Positions 1 to 13,490 of a stretch of 64,000 bases of DNA are shown here, one piece after another. This DNA comes from Todiramphus chloris collaris. Taxonomy: Eukaryota > Chordata > Aves > Coraciiformes > Alcedinidae. The stretch spans positions 7,255,933-7,319,932 of the forward strand of contig JANVCC010000073.1 in assembly GCA_025345505.1 (NCBI GenBank), in the 5' to 3' direction. The notes below the pieces were generated by a model. That model was given only the letters and a program-made list of their open reading frames with translations. It was not told the origin of the DNA and searched no databases. Numbering within the stretch: position 1 is the stretch's first letter; every line of letters starts with the position of its first letter. Made by a program: the position numbers and the translations under genes.

Positions 1-3000
1 AGAAATCATAGAAACCCAAGAGTATTCTTGGTTGGTGGTTTTTTATTTTGATTTGTTTTGGTTTGGTTTTTTTTCCCTTCCTAATTTCAAACAGCTGCAT
101 CCTTCCATTCCTGCCCAACAGGAAAAAGCTGAACTGCTTAGAAAGAGGGCAGTGGAAATGAACCACTTTCTCTCACAATCTGACAGCCTTGTCCTGTTCC
201 CATTTCCTCCTTTTAGGAAGACAGGCAAAGGGTATTAAACTAATCAAGTAGGCACTGGGTTTTCAAGCTTCCTGTGCATTTGGCAGTGATATGGGATTCT
301 GTACATCCCGGTGCTGCAAGATACCCTCTCTGTGATAACAGACCCTGGAGGAATTTCAGTGGCAATTGCAGTCCAGTTCAAGTGTGTCTCCCCACGACGG
401 CAGGTGGTTCTTGTGTTTTATCACATCAGCACCTACAACATACCCTGATAATCCTGTTGGAACCTTGAACAGCTTCTCAGTGTTGCAAATGGAACAGTTG
501 ACAGAGGTAACCATTATGAGAACCTATGTAATTGCAGTTTTTAGAGGGCCAGAATAACAGGTTTCAATTTTATTTGATGTTAACCATCCCTAAAAAAATT
601 CCAACAAAAAAAAAAGTGCTTCAAGAACTTAAATCCTTTGTTGATAGGTGGTTACTTTGCAGATGTCAACACTGCAGTGATTTCTGTCAGCGAAGGATAT
701 TGAAGTGGAGCAGGGCTGTGCTGAGATGCTAAACTGCCCGTGCTTCCAGGTAGTGTGTGTTAGGGGATTTCGGCTGTTCTTCTTTTCCTACTGGCCCTAT
801 TTTTGCTATCTTTGCATTTGTGGGTGTGTTGTGCATATGAGCAGGCATGGGCCATGGGATGATTCTTTGCGGGGAGTCAGTCTATCTGATACAAAGCTTT
901 TTTTGTCACTAGACCAGTCTGGCATTGCTTGACTGAGCAATCAACGGGATAACTCGAGGGATCTGACACGATTAGTGCTGAAAACAACGAATCAGTTTAA
1001 AGACTGATGTTTCGGAAAGGATCTTGAACTTGATACAGAATTGAAATTCTGTGATTCTTTGAACATTAATGTGGATTTACAGCTCTTGCACTTGCTGGGA
1101 ATGCTTGACCTAGTAATGCACAGGTAAAAATAATTCAATCGCAGCGAATGTACATCCTGAAGATCAAGTAAAAGCAAATGAAGCAGATGACTGAATTTAT
1201 GAGAAATAAAGTTATTGGGTAAAATTCTGCAGTACACACCAACTCCATATGCTGCCTTACTAATGCTATAATTAAGCCAAAGAGTCATGTCAGACTGGCC
1301 TTTTCCATCTGCTCTGTGATCTGCTCAGGGAGCAATTTGGAAAGAATGACAGCTGACCTCAAAACCGATGCGTTCGGTTAATGTGTGTTCCACCAGAGCT
1401 GATACCTAAAACAGAGCTCATCCACTTTCATAGACTGCTATGAATTGTTTTTCGTTTAATTGGAAAAATCAAAATTGGGCTTGCTGTGAAGCAGGCATGT
1501 TCAAATTTTTGTGGCAGTAAACACCTCTTGGTATTAGCTGAGCCATTTGATGGCTCATAAAAATATTCTTCTATTTTATTTGCAGCTATGTAAACTGCAG
1601 TGCGATGGCACGAGTTTAAAATAGCACTGTTGGGTTTTTCTGTTCTTTTTTTATAGCTTTTGCCAAACCTGTTAACAATAAAGTCTCAAAAGTTCAGTAT
1701 GAATATTTGACACGTGAGACACGTGAAACTCTGCCTGTATTTATAATACTAATTGATTTCATTTATTTTGCATCCCCGGTGAATTTCTCACTGCCAGTCT
1801 TGCCATTATCTTAATGTTGTTGTTTCCAATAACACTCAGAAAAGTCATTTTAAAGGCAGGAGGTCTTTCAGCACAGATGCATCAGGTGTAAAGCTTCCTT
1901 TCCTCGGAGGTGATCAAATTGGCTAAAGGAAACCCCGTGGAATGGTACAGCTTAAAAACCAGGGTCTGTCCATCTGTTTGTATCTCTGTTACCTTGTGAA
2001 AGGCTGCTTAATGCTCACTCCCACGGGTGTCTGTATTCAGATTATGCGGGCATATTATTTTTGTTGTGACAAGGAAGTGTGAAAAATGTTGATGCTGGAA
2101 TCAGTGCAGTAGCTGGAAGGTCATAATCATTGTTACAGAAGGATAGCAGGACCTGCTTGCCAGTGACAAGCTGCAGTTAGACTTTCTGAATAGAAAAAGA
2201 TACTTTCGTCTGCATAGTCAGACTGCTGTGAACCTTGAAACCCACCCCATGTGTTTGCTGGAGGCAGCCATCCGATCTTTGGAGATGTTTAGTCTGGACT
2301 TCATCTCTGGCAGTGCCGCTGTGCCTCAAGCTGATGGAAATCTGCAGGGCTTCCCACAACCTGCTTGCCCTCCAGTTCTTTAAAGCTAGAGCAGTCTGAC
2401 TTAAAAATGTGGATCGTGCTCTGTACTTAGTGACTGACTCCAATTTTTGCCTTCCCATGAAATAGAAAAGACTTAGCAAGCTCTTACTTCTTTGTAGTGA
2501 AAACTGATCAAGACAGAGAAACCTAACAGGACTCCTCGTGCGTACTCTCGGCTAGCCTGGAATAAGAAAAGTAGTAGTTGAATACTTTGATGGAAAAACT
2601 CAAGTTTTGACTCTGTTTGATAAGTGGAGTAAAAATATAAATGTTCTTGAGAATGCTCTTGGGTAATTGTGTGTTGCCTGATGGGTTCTGCCTGGTGGGC
2701 AGAGAATCCTGGTAAATGGCCATTCTGGAGAAACAGACTCTGAGTCACCCACAGATTTTTATCACCTGCCTTACTTCAAAGTCTTCTTTAAAACAGAAGT
2801 TGAGTCTTTAATCTGAGCCTTCCTGAGGTGTCCTTCCCTCCCTTCCCCTCCCTGCTGCTTTTCATGGTTTCTGTGGCTTTGCCATTTCTGCTGTAGCCCA
2901 GCCCCAGTGCGTTGCTGGTGAGCAGTGCAGCTGGCTGTAGGGCTGGGGGCCCAGGACAGCCGCAGTGCCTCGTGCTGTTCCGTGCCTGCTGCTGCTCTTG

Positions 3001-3460
3001 GCGTCTCAGAAGGGGATTTTTCCAGAGTTCTCAGCAGCTTGTGTGCGGTGACATTGGATGTTTCAACTCACCGCACACCAGGGGCTTTTACCAAGGGCTT
3101 TGTCCAAGCTGAAAGCAGCAGCAAGGTGAAATTCAGGCACTAGACTCTGAATGAAGTGTGGTTACTTGTGTTTTTATTCTTTTTTAACTTCTGATATGAT
3201 TTATTGGACAAAGCAGTGCTTGAAAAACATCTTTCACTTTCTGTGCTTTTTAGGCCCCCTCTTCTGAGAGGTGAACAAATAGACATGAGCTACACTATCC
3301 CAAAGTGTCTCTGTTCTCCCTGGTGTGTAGCAGGAACCTTCTCTTTAGCTGGTGTGAGTGGGAGCGAGCAGAGGCACCTTCCTGGGGTGACCTGCTGAGG
3401 CTTCCCGGGAGAGGCTGCAGGTTGCTGGTGGTCTCAGGCTGGTCATGGCAGGGCAGCACC

Positions 3461-4005
3461 TCACAGAACCACAGAATGTCTTTGGTCGGAAGAGACCTTC
3501 AAGATCATCTTGTCCAACCTTTAACCCCACACTGCAAGCTCACCACTAAACCATGTCCCTGAGCACCAGGCCCACATGCCATTTAAATGCCTCCAGGGAT
3601 GGCGACTCCACCACTGCCCTGGGCAGACCATGCCAGTGTTTGATAACCCTTCTGGTGAAGCAATGTTTCCTAATATCCAGCCTAAACCTCCCTGCTGCAG
3701 CTTGCATCCATTCCCTCTGGTCCTGTCACACGTCACCAAGGAGAAGAGGCTGTCCCCCTCCTCACCCCAACCTCCTTTCAGGCAGTTGTAGAGAGCGAGA
3801 AGGTCTCCCCTCAGCCTCCTCCAGACTACACAACCCCAGCTCCCTCAGCCACTCCTCACAGGACCTGTGCTCAGGGCCCTGCACCAGCCTCGTTGCCCTT
3901 TTCTGGACACGCTCCAGCACTTCTGTGTCCTCCTTATAGTGAGGGGCCCTGAACTGAACACAGCATTCAGGGGGTGGCCTCACCAGTGCCACCTTGGTGC
4001 AGTGT
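3461..4005 (-). mobile_element. CR1 LINE fragment
   Basis: The + strand begins with the reverse complement of the CR1 3' end (tcacagaaccacagaatg) and continues into the end of the CR1 second open frame. On the minus strand around 3762-3992 residues such as [14 protein letters not shown] and [13 protein letters not shown] are typical of CR1 reverse-transcriptase C-termini. It is 5'-truncated, as is usual for CR1, and diverged, with no intact frame. Open frames on the opposite strand here are shadows. Confidence 0.93.
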
Positions 4006-4964
4006 CAGGCTGCTTTCCTTCAGCACTGCTGTGGGTGTCTTGGCTTTGGGTGAGTGTTACAGAGCCTCTAATTCCTAGTCTGATAATTACACAGCGGAGG
4101 AGCTTTACCTGTCCGGGGTGGCAGATTTGCACTGAAGATGGTGGTTGGGAGTATTATGCAACGGTCTGTTCTTTCAATGAAGTATTAAATAAAATCGTTT
4201 CCACATCAGGAAGTAGGGAGATGACCTGCCACAAAGCCTCAGTTAAACTTTCAAACATGCCTGAACCTACTGACCTTCGAGATACAGTACAAGGCTCATC
4301 TTTTCCTTTCCCTTCAGACCTTGGCCAGATGGGATGGCTGGAGGCACCGTATCAGTGCGTGGGGGACGGCCTCTTAATGCTGTCACGTCATTTAAATATT
4401 GATCAGAGCACGCAGAGGGACTGTGCGATGGCTGCTGAGGGAGGGTAGCGAGCAGAGTCCCTGTAGGCTTTTCTCTGCTTCGTCGAGCAGAAGGAGCCCG
4501 TGTAACCACTGGCAGCTCATGGGTCAGTGCTGCTATGCAAGACCAGCCTTGCACGGTGCTCGAGCCGTGAATCATCAGGCCCATGCAAGGAGATGGCTCT
4601 GCAGCTGTGGAGAGGGAGCCTCAGCCTTCCCGCTTGCTCAGCGTGACCCGTGCTGAGCAGGGGTGTGGGAACGTGGTGCAGATGGTGCCCGACCCACTGC
4701 AGCCCAGCACCTTGGCTGGGCTCTGAGCGCAGCGTGGGTGTGTGGAGCCAGGGCTGCGGCAGGTTCAGCAGCTGGCAGTGCAGGTCTGGAATGTGTGTGT
4801 GTGGTCTGGTGCTCTTCTGTCAGGCTCAGTATCTGTCTGTCTCTCTTGAGACTGCTCTTTCCCTTGGGACATCGCTCAGGGCCATGCAGCCTCCTCGCTG
4901 CTCTCCGTGCTCACAGGTTGCCAGGGCCCTGCACTGGGACCCACTGTAGGACTGTGAGAGCAAT

Positions 4965-5381
4965 GGGGGACTGGAGCATCTCTCTTAGGAGGAACAGCTG
5001 AGAGACCTGGGGCTGTTCAGCCTGGAGGGCTCAGAAAAGGATCTTATCAATGCTTATCAATATCTAAAGGGTGGATGTCAAGAGGATGGGGCCAGGATCT
5101 TTTCAATGGTGCCCAGTGACAGGACAAGGGGCAACTGGCATAAAGTGGAACAGAGGAAGTTCCATCTGAACGTGAGGAAAAACTTCTTTATTCTGAGGAT
5201 GACAGAGCTCTGGAACAGGCTGCCCAAAGAGGTTGTGAGGTTTTCTCTGGAGAGATTCCAAACCTGCCTGGATACAGTCCTGTGCCACCTTCTCTGGATG
5301 ACTCTTCTTTAGCAGGGGAGTTGGACTAGATGATCTCCAGAGGTCCCTTCCAACCCCAGCCATTCTGTAATTCTGTGATCC
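4965..5381 (+). mobile_element. CR1 LINE fragment
   Basis: A sense-strand CR1 3' piece. It has the characteristic ggctgttcagcctggag, aacttctttattctgagg and ggaacaggctgcccaaagag segments, and ends with ttggactagatgatctccag, cttccaacccc and attctgtaattctgtgat. It is 5'-truncated with degenerate coding. It lies about 1 kb from, and in the opposite orientation to, the fragment at 3461-4005. Confidence 0.93.
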
Positions 5382-8300
5382 GGGCAGGTCAGCTAAGAAC
5401 CAACATGTGCTTGTAGTGGTGATGCTGCTCTGAGGTCCTGCTGAGTGAGGTCCTCCTGCTCATATCTGCTGGACAGAAGACAATTAGAAGAAGGGTTGTC
5501 TGCATTGATTGGTTGCTGGCTCTGGTCTTCTGAAGAGCCTCTGGGGAGACTGGATCCTCCAGATGAGGATTTTTGCCCAGATGGGGCCCCACTGAGGCCA
5601 TAGGCATAGCATGACTGGGGCACGCTGAAAAGTGGGGTTCACCTGCTGCACACCCCAAAGATTCATATTCCTCCCAAACCTGTTGCAGAGGAACTTCCCA
5701 GGGCTTCCCTGCCCCTCAGTTGCCTATCCTGGGCAGGAATGAGCTCCCAGTCACTGCTCGTAGGTACTTCTTGTAGGAGGTAAAAGAAAAAAAGTGGGAA
5801 AAGTAATAGTGACGATCTTGCCAGTTGCCATAATGTTCTGGAATCCAGTTTTTGTGTGTCCCTTTACAGCAGCTCCTGGCACTGAGTGACTGCCAACCAT
5901 GGGGGGCAGTGGGGAACCTGCCGGGCATGGCCAGGAACTGCTGCCAGCCCAGGTGAGTCACTGCTTCACATTTGCTGGTGCTGTGGGCTACTGGGATAGT
6001 GACAGCAATTGGTGATGCTTCTAAGGTTTCCTCCTGCTCTCAAATGAAAGGAAAGTTTTGCAGATAGCTTGCTGGGAAATGTAAAGACGTGGCTCACAGC
6101 CTTTCAACTCCACCTTGATAAATGCAGAGATACAGCAGCCGTGTTTGGAAGAAGCCACCCATGCAGGGTGGCCACAAGGAAAATTTCTGGCAACCTTTGC
6201 CCTGTATCATAAACTTGACTCTGTGGGATCTGTGAACAGCTGTCCAGAGTCCTGCAAAGCATCCCAGCACCACATCCTGTTTGTACCACAGCTGGCTCAC
6301 CCGCTAGCTGCATGAACTCTCCAGAGCAGTGATTTTCCACCATAGTGTGAAGGATCTTTTATAGCACTTGTAGAAAAACTTCACCTTTTGAGCTGTAACT
6401 TCATGGATACTGTGCACTGCAGGTGGAATCCAGTTACTACTTTTTTAAGGGACAGACAGTGATGCTTGGCCTTTGATGTGATTTGGGGATGGATGCTTTA
6501 AAATACAGATAAAAAATAAAGTGTGAAGAACTTGACCAATAAGTTAAGTTTCTTCTTTCCTACTGAACTGTCAGCCTGGAGATTCTAGGGCTCTGGCTGT
6601 TCAGAGAATAAAAGCAAGTGCCATGCTGTCACCTTAATGAGCATCACTCTCAACGTGATGTGGCCATATGACACTAAACATTCCTCGCTGGCTCACACGT
6701 GGGTGACAGCACTGTTACCTCTGTAAGGGCTGGCTCACCACTGAAGCTGAAGTCCAGCCTGCAGCAGTGTCTCTTCTGGTGATGATGTTATAGCTGTCTG
6801 TCCACCACAGAAGGGTTTGGGGACATGGATTTGAGTCTAATCGCTTCCCCATGTGGTCCTTGCCTTGCCTCCTTAGAAACAGAAATGCTCAAGATCTCCT
6901 TGCTGAGCTGGTGGGGCAGGTATTGTGTGAAAGCTTGGGCTGAGTGGAAAGGAAGTTAGAAGTCAAGGAAGGCAGAATCAGGTCCTTCTGGGGAGAAAGT
7001 GATGTTAGTTTAGGTACAGTCAGGAACAGTCTTTTTTAATGAAAAGGAAAACAAAATTCAGAAATCATAGTAGTTGTTAAGGAAATCAGATAGCTGAATG
7101 ATGCAGAGGTGGTCAGCTATGACTTTGTGCTTTGTTTCTTGGTTTTTTTTACAACAGTGTACTTCAAGTCCTCAGTCAACCCCTCTAATCTAAATGCCTC
7201 TCTCCTCATCTGTATTTTAAAAGCAGTTGCAAACAGGCAGACATATGTAGCCAGCTCTCTCCAGAAGCAGACCGACGTTCATCTGGAATATTCTTGTTCA
7301 TAGATTGAAAAGGAGAAGCTGGTGGGCAAAAAGAAAATCCCCAAACACAACCTTTTGAGGGGTCATCCCAAGTACATTACATAGCTGACCCCTAACTTCT
7401 GAGAGCCTGAGGGTGTGTGTGGGCTGCTGCTGGGCTGAGATGCTCCAGGAGGGCTGCTGGGTGCACTCAACTCCTCTGGGCAGGGCTCGGGCAATGGACT
7501 TGCAATGGGGGGGATCCTTCTTCCAGTGCTCAGGGCTTAGCAGAGATGCCTGTGGTGTGAGTCTGCTGCGTGGCCTCTGCTCTTGGATTCTGACAGCTCT
7601 GAGGTAAAAATAATATGAAAGGCTGATGACTTCATTCTAGGTTTAATTTTGATTGCTAATACTCTTATATTCTTTTAACCTGAAGAACGAGCAAGCCACA
7701 AGCAGGATGCTCATGCAGTGGAAGCTGTGGGCTGCAGAGGTGTGTTCAGATCCCTTCACTGCCACTACCAGCACCAGGAACTGCCTGAACTATCTTTCAT
7801 AAAGACTTGCCTTGGAATGCCAGTATTTCTGTTTTCCTTAGGAAATGGGGATGAGTGCTTCCTTTTATCTGCTTGTCTTATCAAGCTTGTGTATTCTTGG
7901 GGAAAAGCTTATTTTTGTCTGTTTGATAAACATCTAGGCATGGCCTGTGATTTTTATTCAGCACACTAGGTGGGGGAACGTGGGTCATAACCACCCAGAG
8001 TAGATGACCAAGTGCTGTGTGGGTAAGCCTTGGTGGCTGTACAAATACCAGGTCCCTTGCATGCTTGGATTGCAGAATTGAGGCTTTTTGAAAACTTCTG
8101 TGAATGTTAAAAATGCTGTTGAGGAAAGTGTGGTCTTTTTGTTCCCTTTCTCCATGTGGTTCTGGTATCATAGCAAGATATTATTTCTTTAATTGCCAGA
8201 GTGCCCCAAGAATTTCCCTGTTCAGCTTTGCTCAGGCTTCTAAGCTGAGACCAGGAGTCAGAGGTGCAGCTGCTCTGTGTGCTCAGGTGTCTGCCCGGCT

Positions 8301-11300
8301 GTATTTTGTATGAAAGCACGGAGTGAGATGTGGCGTGCATAGAAATGATCTTTCCCCAAATGTTTTGGGTTTTCTTTTTTTCCTAACATACTAGTTTACT
8401 AATAATGTAACTATTTTTTATAAACCAACACTGTGTCAACAAGGCTGTTGGTCAGGTTTAAAGTGCACAAGTGCCCTCCCACATCCTCACGTGGCCAAAT
8501 ATTAGAGGTTGGGAGGGAACCGCAATAGTTCAGTGCTAAGTGGTATAAAAGTAGGGAACAAGTGGATGGAAAATGTCATATTAGCATAGTTGTTTTCCAA
8601 GTGTTAGTGTTAACAAAGCTCATTTTACGAAGTCTGTACCAGATCATTTTTTCTTACAAAAGAAAATCGGAGTTGAAGCTGCATTTTCGGTGGCTGAGGG
8701 ATTTTGTTAGCATAATAATCTTGCCTCTGGAAGGCCATCCTAAGATAGCCTTCATTATCTGGGGGTTGTAAGATCAGAGAAAACCCGACCTTGGTAAAGC
8801 TGGGATCTTCCGATAGTTTTCATAGGAGGTCTTATTTGCAGCTAGAAGCTTAAACAGCACAGCGCTGGGTCTCACCTGACTATTAAACTTCTGTCAAAGC
8901 TCAGAAGAGATTTAGTAAAGTTCCAGACATAATGAATGCTTGAATGATTCAGCCACCCGCTTGTGAAACACTGTATTTTCCATCCCCAAAGAAATACCAT
9001 CTCTCTTGTACAGTATTCCACTAGGGAACATTGGGTGTGTACAGCCAGAGTATTTTTCGTTGTTCTTTCCGGGCAAGGAAAGCAGCAATCCTCCTGCAGG
9101 CAGAAGGGAAAGGGCAAGGTGCTTGTAGGAATTCTCAGCAGAACATTTGAAACAGAGCAAACACTCATCTGAAGGCTCCTGGGGAGGAAGGCAAACTTTA
9201 AAAGTCCAAGTTTTGAAGTTTTTACTGTTGTATAGAGTGCATATGAACCTGGTTAAACTCTACTGGTTGAAACAATGAAGGAAAAAAAAAAAAAAAGCCC
9301 AATCTGTAGGAGAGAAGGGAAAAAAAAAGGTGGGTGAGGGGGAACTTGTGGAAGCCTGTTAGTTGTGAAAGGTTTGGAAGGCAAAGGTGATGTGCTAAAC
9401 TTTCTTCACTGAATGTGAGCAGGTGGGGCAGGTGTAGTTACAGTCTAGAGGATGTTAACAAGAAGGACAAAACTTCCTACCGTCAAATTCTGAGCTCTGT
9501 TCTGAGCTGTGCAGAACCTGGTTTGTTGGGAAGCAGGATTTAAATGGCGTTTGTTCAGCTGTGGTCCATAACACGTCAGAAAGAGACCCCTGCATCAGCC
9601 GTGGAAAGACTGAAAAGAACCAGTGTAATATAAAGTGGTATCAAATAAAAGCAAGAGAAACATTTTAAAATTTAGGCTTATTTTGCTGTGAAAATCGCTA
9701 TGGCAGCAGGGTGAGTAACAGCTGTTTATTGCTTCCCTCAGATCTAGTTTAGGTTATTCTTCAATTTAGGAATGATTCAACTGCCAGCTGATGCCCTCTG
9801 TCTGTCCACTGGTAATTCTTAGTCCCTTCAGCTTGGATCTAAACCAGGGCTGGAGTTCCAGAAGTGGCCGTTCCCATCCACACTGCCCTCCTTAAGCCAT
9901 CACGGTTCTTCTGTGGTGCATCTCGCCGATGGACAATGTACTCTGGCCACATTTGTGTTGGGGAGGAAGGACTGGGTTATGTTGATCTCCAGTGAATATT
10001 ATTGAACATTACTAAAATACAAAGTTTAGAGAAACAAGCAGTGATAAGGTAGATTTTATTAATTATTCCCCTTAAGATCCATTCAGGGATGCAGTTCTTC
10101 CAGTTTCAATTTTTTTTTGTCATGCCTTAGGGAATACCACAGTTAAAAACAAACATAATGCTCATGATTATTAATTTACTTTATAATTAAAGAAGGAGAG
10201 GAACAAAGTACAAACCCAGCCTAGCGTACTTCAATTACAATTTCCTTCTCTCCACTGAAAGTTCTTCCCAAAGATTATGTGTTTGAGAGTTGGCTTGCCT
10301 CCGGGAGCTGTTCTTCACTCTTCTCACTTTCAAAATTAATAGAAAAACTCATTTTAGGGCATCCTGAGATAGATCTGAATTAGCACGTAATTTGGTGCAA
10401 CAAGGGCAGATGGTTGGAACAAAAGTTTTGGGGCCAAAGCATCTACATCTAACTGGTATGTGTTTTGTGAGGGTTTGCTTCAAACCAGATTGAATCCAAG
10501 GTTTTTGCTGATCCCTGGGACTGAATCTCCCAGTGTGGTGTCTGCTTTGGATTAATCTGAAGACCAGCCATAGACTTGGACCTGTTTGTCTCTGTGTGGG
10601 GTGGGTGTGCCTCTGTTTGTGTACCTGCAGCAGAGCCTGTGGGCTACTATCCTGCTGAAGAAATTTAGTTTCTATACACCAAAAACCTCACTGTGCATTG
10701 AACAGAGAGAGGCAAGGCAGAACAACAGCAGGATTTGATTCAAGGTGGCACTGCTGCTCTGAATTGTGATGATAACGTGGATAAGGTGACCAAACTCACG
10801 TGAAGGTGAACATCAGGATGTCGAAGTATAGGGGAGGAGGTCTGCCAGGGCTCTGTAAATCAGCTCACAAATAAGCAAGTCTAATTCTTAGTTTTGCAAA
10901 ACAGATTAAGTTTTATTCAATTACTTTACAGAATCTCTTTAAGGCATGTTGAAATTAATGTGTATGTGTGTTTTTTATTAAAAATAAGTGCATCTCTCTG
11001 GAAATCTGTCTTTTGCTTTAACAAAGGAAAAAAATGAAGTTCAAAAGTTCAGATGTGTTTTGACAAGTAGTGTCTCCCTTGGGAAAAGATGTCTTGGTGA
11101 ACTGCATTGCAAACCCACTGCTTTACTGGGATTGTGGTACTTCTTGGTGCTGGATGGGGGACTTTGACATGCTGTTTATTATTTTGGCATACATGAACTT
11201 AGTTTGAGACAATAATGTGTTGGTTGCTTTATTGAAAGAACTGTAGTTACCTTTCTTCCTGGTTTTGTTGTATTTGTGAGAAATTTCATCTTTAGCATGT

Positions 11301-12891
11301 GTAAGGAGTTACACTCTACCTGTTCTCATCAGTACTTCATGTGTAGCACCACGACAGCCCGTTGAGGTGCTTCCAAGCAGCTCTATGGCTTGAGCAGTGA
11401 ATCTGAGCAGATACCTACCACGGTGGGATCTGGAGAACCAGGCTGGGGGCTTGGGGCTCCCCCAAGCAAGCTTGGTTCCACCAACTGAGATTTGACCCCG
11501 GGAATTTATGGAATTTAGTTTTAGCACATTCAGGTATCCAATGAATGAACTAAATATTCCTTTTGGTCTGATGAGTTTTGTCTGGAGCTTTAATTAATTA
11601 TGAGGTGAAATTGTGCTTGCATTGGGTCCAGGCATGATTACTTTCTGTATAACTAGTTCAGTTTTAAAAGTCATTTGAAACTTGCTTGGAGGACCTTGGA
11701 CTTTGTCTGTTTTCTTATCAGTTCTCTGAGAAGTAACTGGATTTGGTAAGCTGATGAAATGCAACCAGATAATTACCTGTGCATAGTCGTTGGTGTTCCA
11801 TATTTATGTGTCACAGGACCACAATATTACTGTACTGATATGGTAAAGTATCTTGCAATTGTACAAAACTGTGTTTGAATGAAAATATTTCCTTTTTTGA
11901 ATGAAAATTGACATATTTCCTACCTATTTAAGGAATTTAGAAAGAGCATATAGGTACCCTTTCCTGGCAATACTCAGGTTTTGTACTTTTTTTCCAATAA
12001 GTAGCTACTTGAACTTCAAATAGAAACCTTGTTTAATAAAGAATAAAGGCGAACAGTATCCATTTCCATTTTACAAATGAAGAATAGATTATAAACTCGA
12101 GATTTGTGTAGGTGTTTAACTCGTATATGGAATGGATACTTAATTATCTTTGATGATCTGGGCCTTAGAAACTGTAATTTCTTTACTACCATAAACAGTT
12201 CACCCAAAACTGTGATTAAAGGCTTAAGGAATGTGTAGTTAACTCATAAAAATATGTACATAAATTTTGCTGATTCATTGCACTGAAAAGCACATCCTTA
12301 TTTATTATTATAAATGAATCTCTAATGTAGCTCATGCAAAGTCTTAAATGAGTGCCATTCTTTTTCATTAGGTAGCTCTTTAAAATCAATAATGTTTTCT
12401 TTAAGGGAAAGCTTTGGCTGTTACTAATTTAAATCTCATTAACTTCTGCCTTTTTTTCCTAAGGTTCAGTTGGAGCTACATTTTTCATTTAGATTTGAAG
12501 CTGCAGGCTGCATGTAATTCCATTTAAAAACCCAAGTTAGGCAGGAATAACGTTGAGTTAACAGTAATTTAGAGAACTAAAATTTCAGAATATTGTGCAT
12601 GCAGCCTACACTTGTCATTTAAAAGTAAATGGTCTTCCTAGCACAAAGTTCGGAGATGCATGGGCGTCTGAGAAATCCTTTCCTAATTAATGTAAAGTTT
12701 GCAGAAACAGATTGAAAGTCACTCTTTCCTGCACCGTGTTCTTTTGTTATGTAAATGTATATGCCCTGAAAGTTTGGGAATATTCTTCAGGCTCAGGGTT
12801 GTAACCCCAGTCCCCTCTGTCCCTGCCTGTGTTTGCATATATGTTGGTTTGGGTCTAGTGGGATGCTGCTGTCGTTCCTCCCATCCTTCAG

Positions 12892-13490
12892 TGTGTGTGG
12901 AGATTTTGGCTGGGATAGAGTTAATTTTATTCCTAGTAGCTGGTGCAGTGCTGTGCTTTGGATTTAGTGTGAGAATAATGTTGATAACACACAGATGGTT
13001 TAGTCATTGCTAAGTAGTGCTTAGTGCTAAGTTGAGGATGTCTCTGTTTCCTGTGCTCTGCCAGCAAGGACGTGCACAAGGAGCTGAGAAAGAGCATGGC
13101 CAGGACATCTGACCTGAATAACCAAAGGGCTACTCCATACAATAGGACATCATTCTCAGTATATAAACTGGGGAGAATTGGCTGGGGGGGGTAGGAGGTT
13201 GGATTGCTGCTTGGGCATTGGTCGGTGGGGAGTGAGCAAGTGCACTGTACATCACTTGTCTTTTCTTGGGTTTTATTTCTCTCTATTTTTGATTCTTTTC
13301 CTTTTCATCATCATTATTATTATTTATTAATTTGTTGTTACTATATTTTAGTTTAGTTATTAAACTGTTCCTATCTTAACCCACGTGTTTTCCATTTTTT
13401 TCATTTCTCTTCCCCATCCCACTGGGAGGAGGGAGGAGCGAGCAAGCGGCTGTGTGGTGTTTAGTTGCTGGCTGGGGTTAAATCTCAACA
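12892..13490 (+). mobile_element. Solo LTR, avian ERVL-type
   Basis: The segment matches a widespread avian LTR by remembered landmarks: ggctgggatagagttaattt near the start and tgctggctggggttaaat near the end. It has a TATATAA box at 13160-13166 and ATTAAA at 13359-13364, and ends in CA at 13490. The left edge is approximate because a GT-rich stretch obscures the TG start, and I could not define a clean target-site duplication. No internal retroviral sequence flanks it, so it is a solo LTR, moderately diverged and older than the ERV at 22685-27360. Confidence 0.82.

Noticed and set aside
3553-4448. Open frames of 128 and 193 codons on the + strand
   Set aside because: They run antisense through a minus-strand CR1 fragment and into unique sequence, with no recognisable domain.
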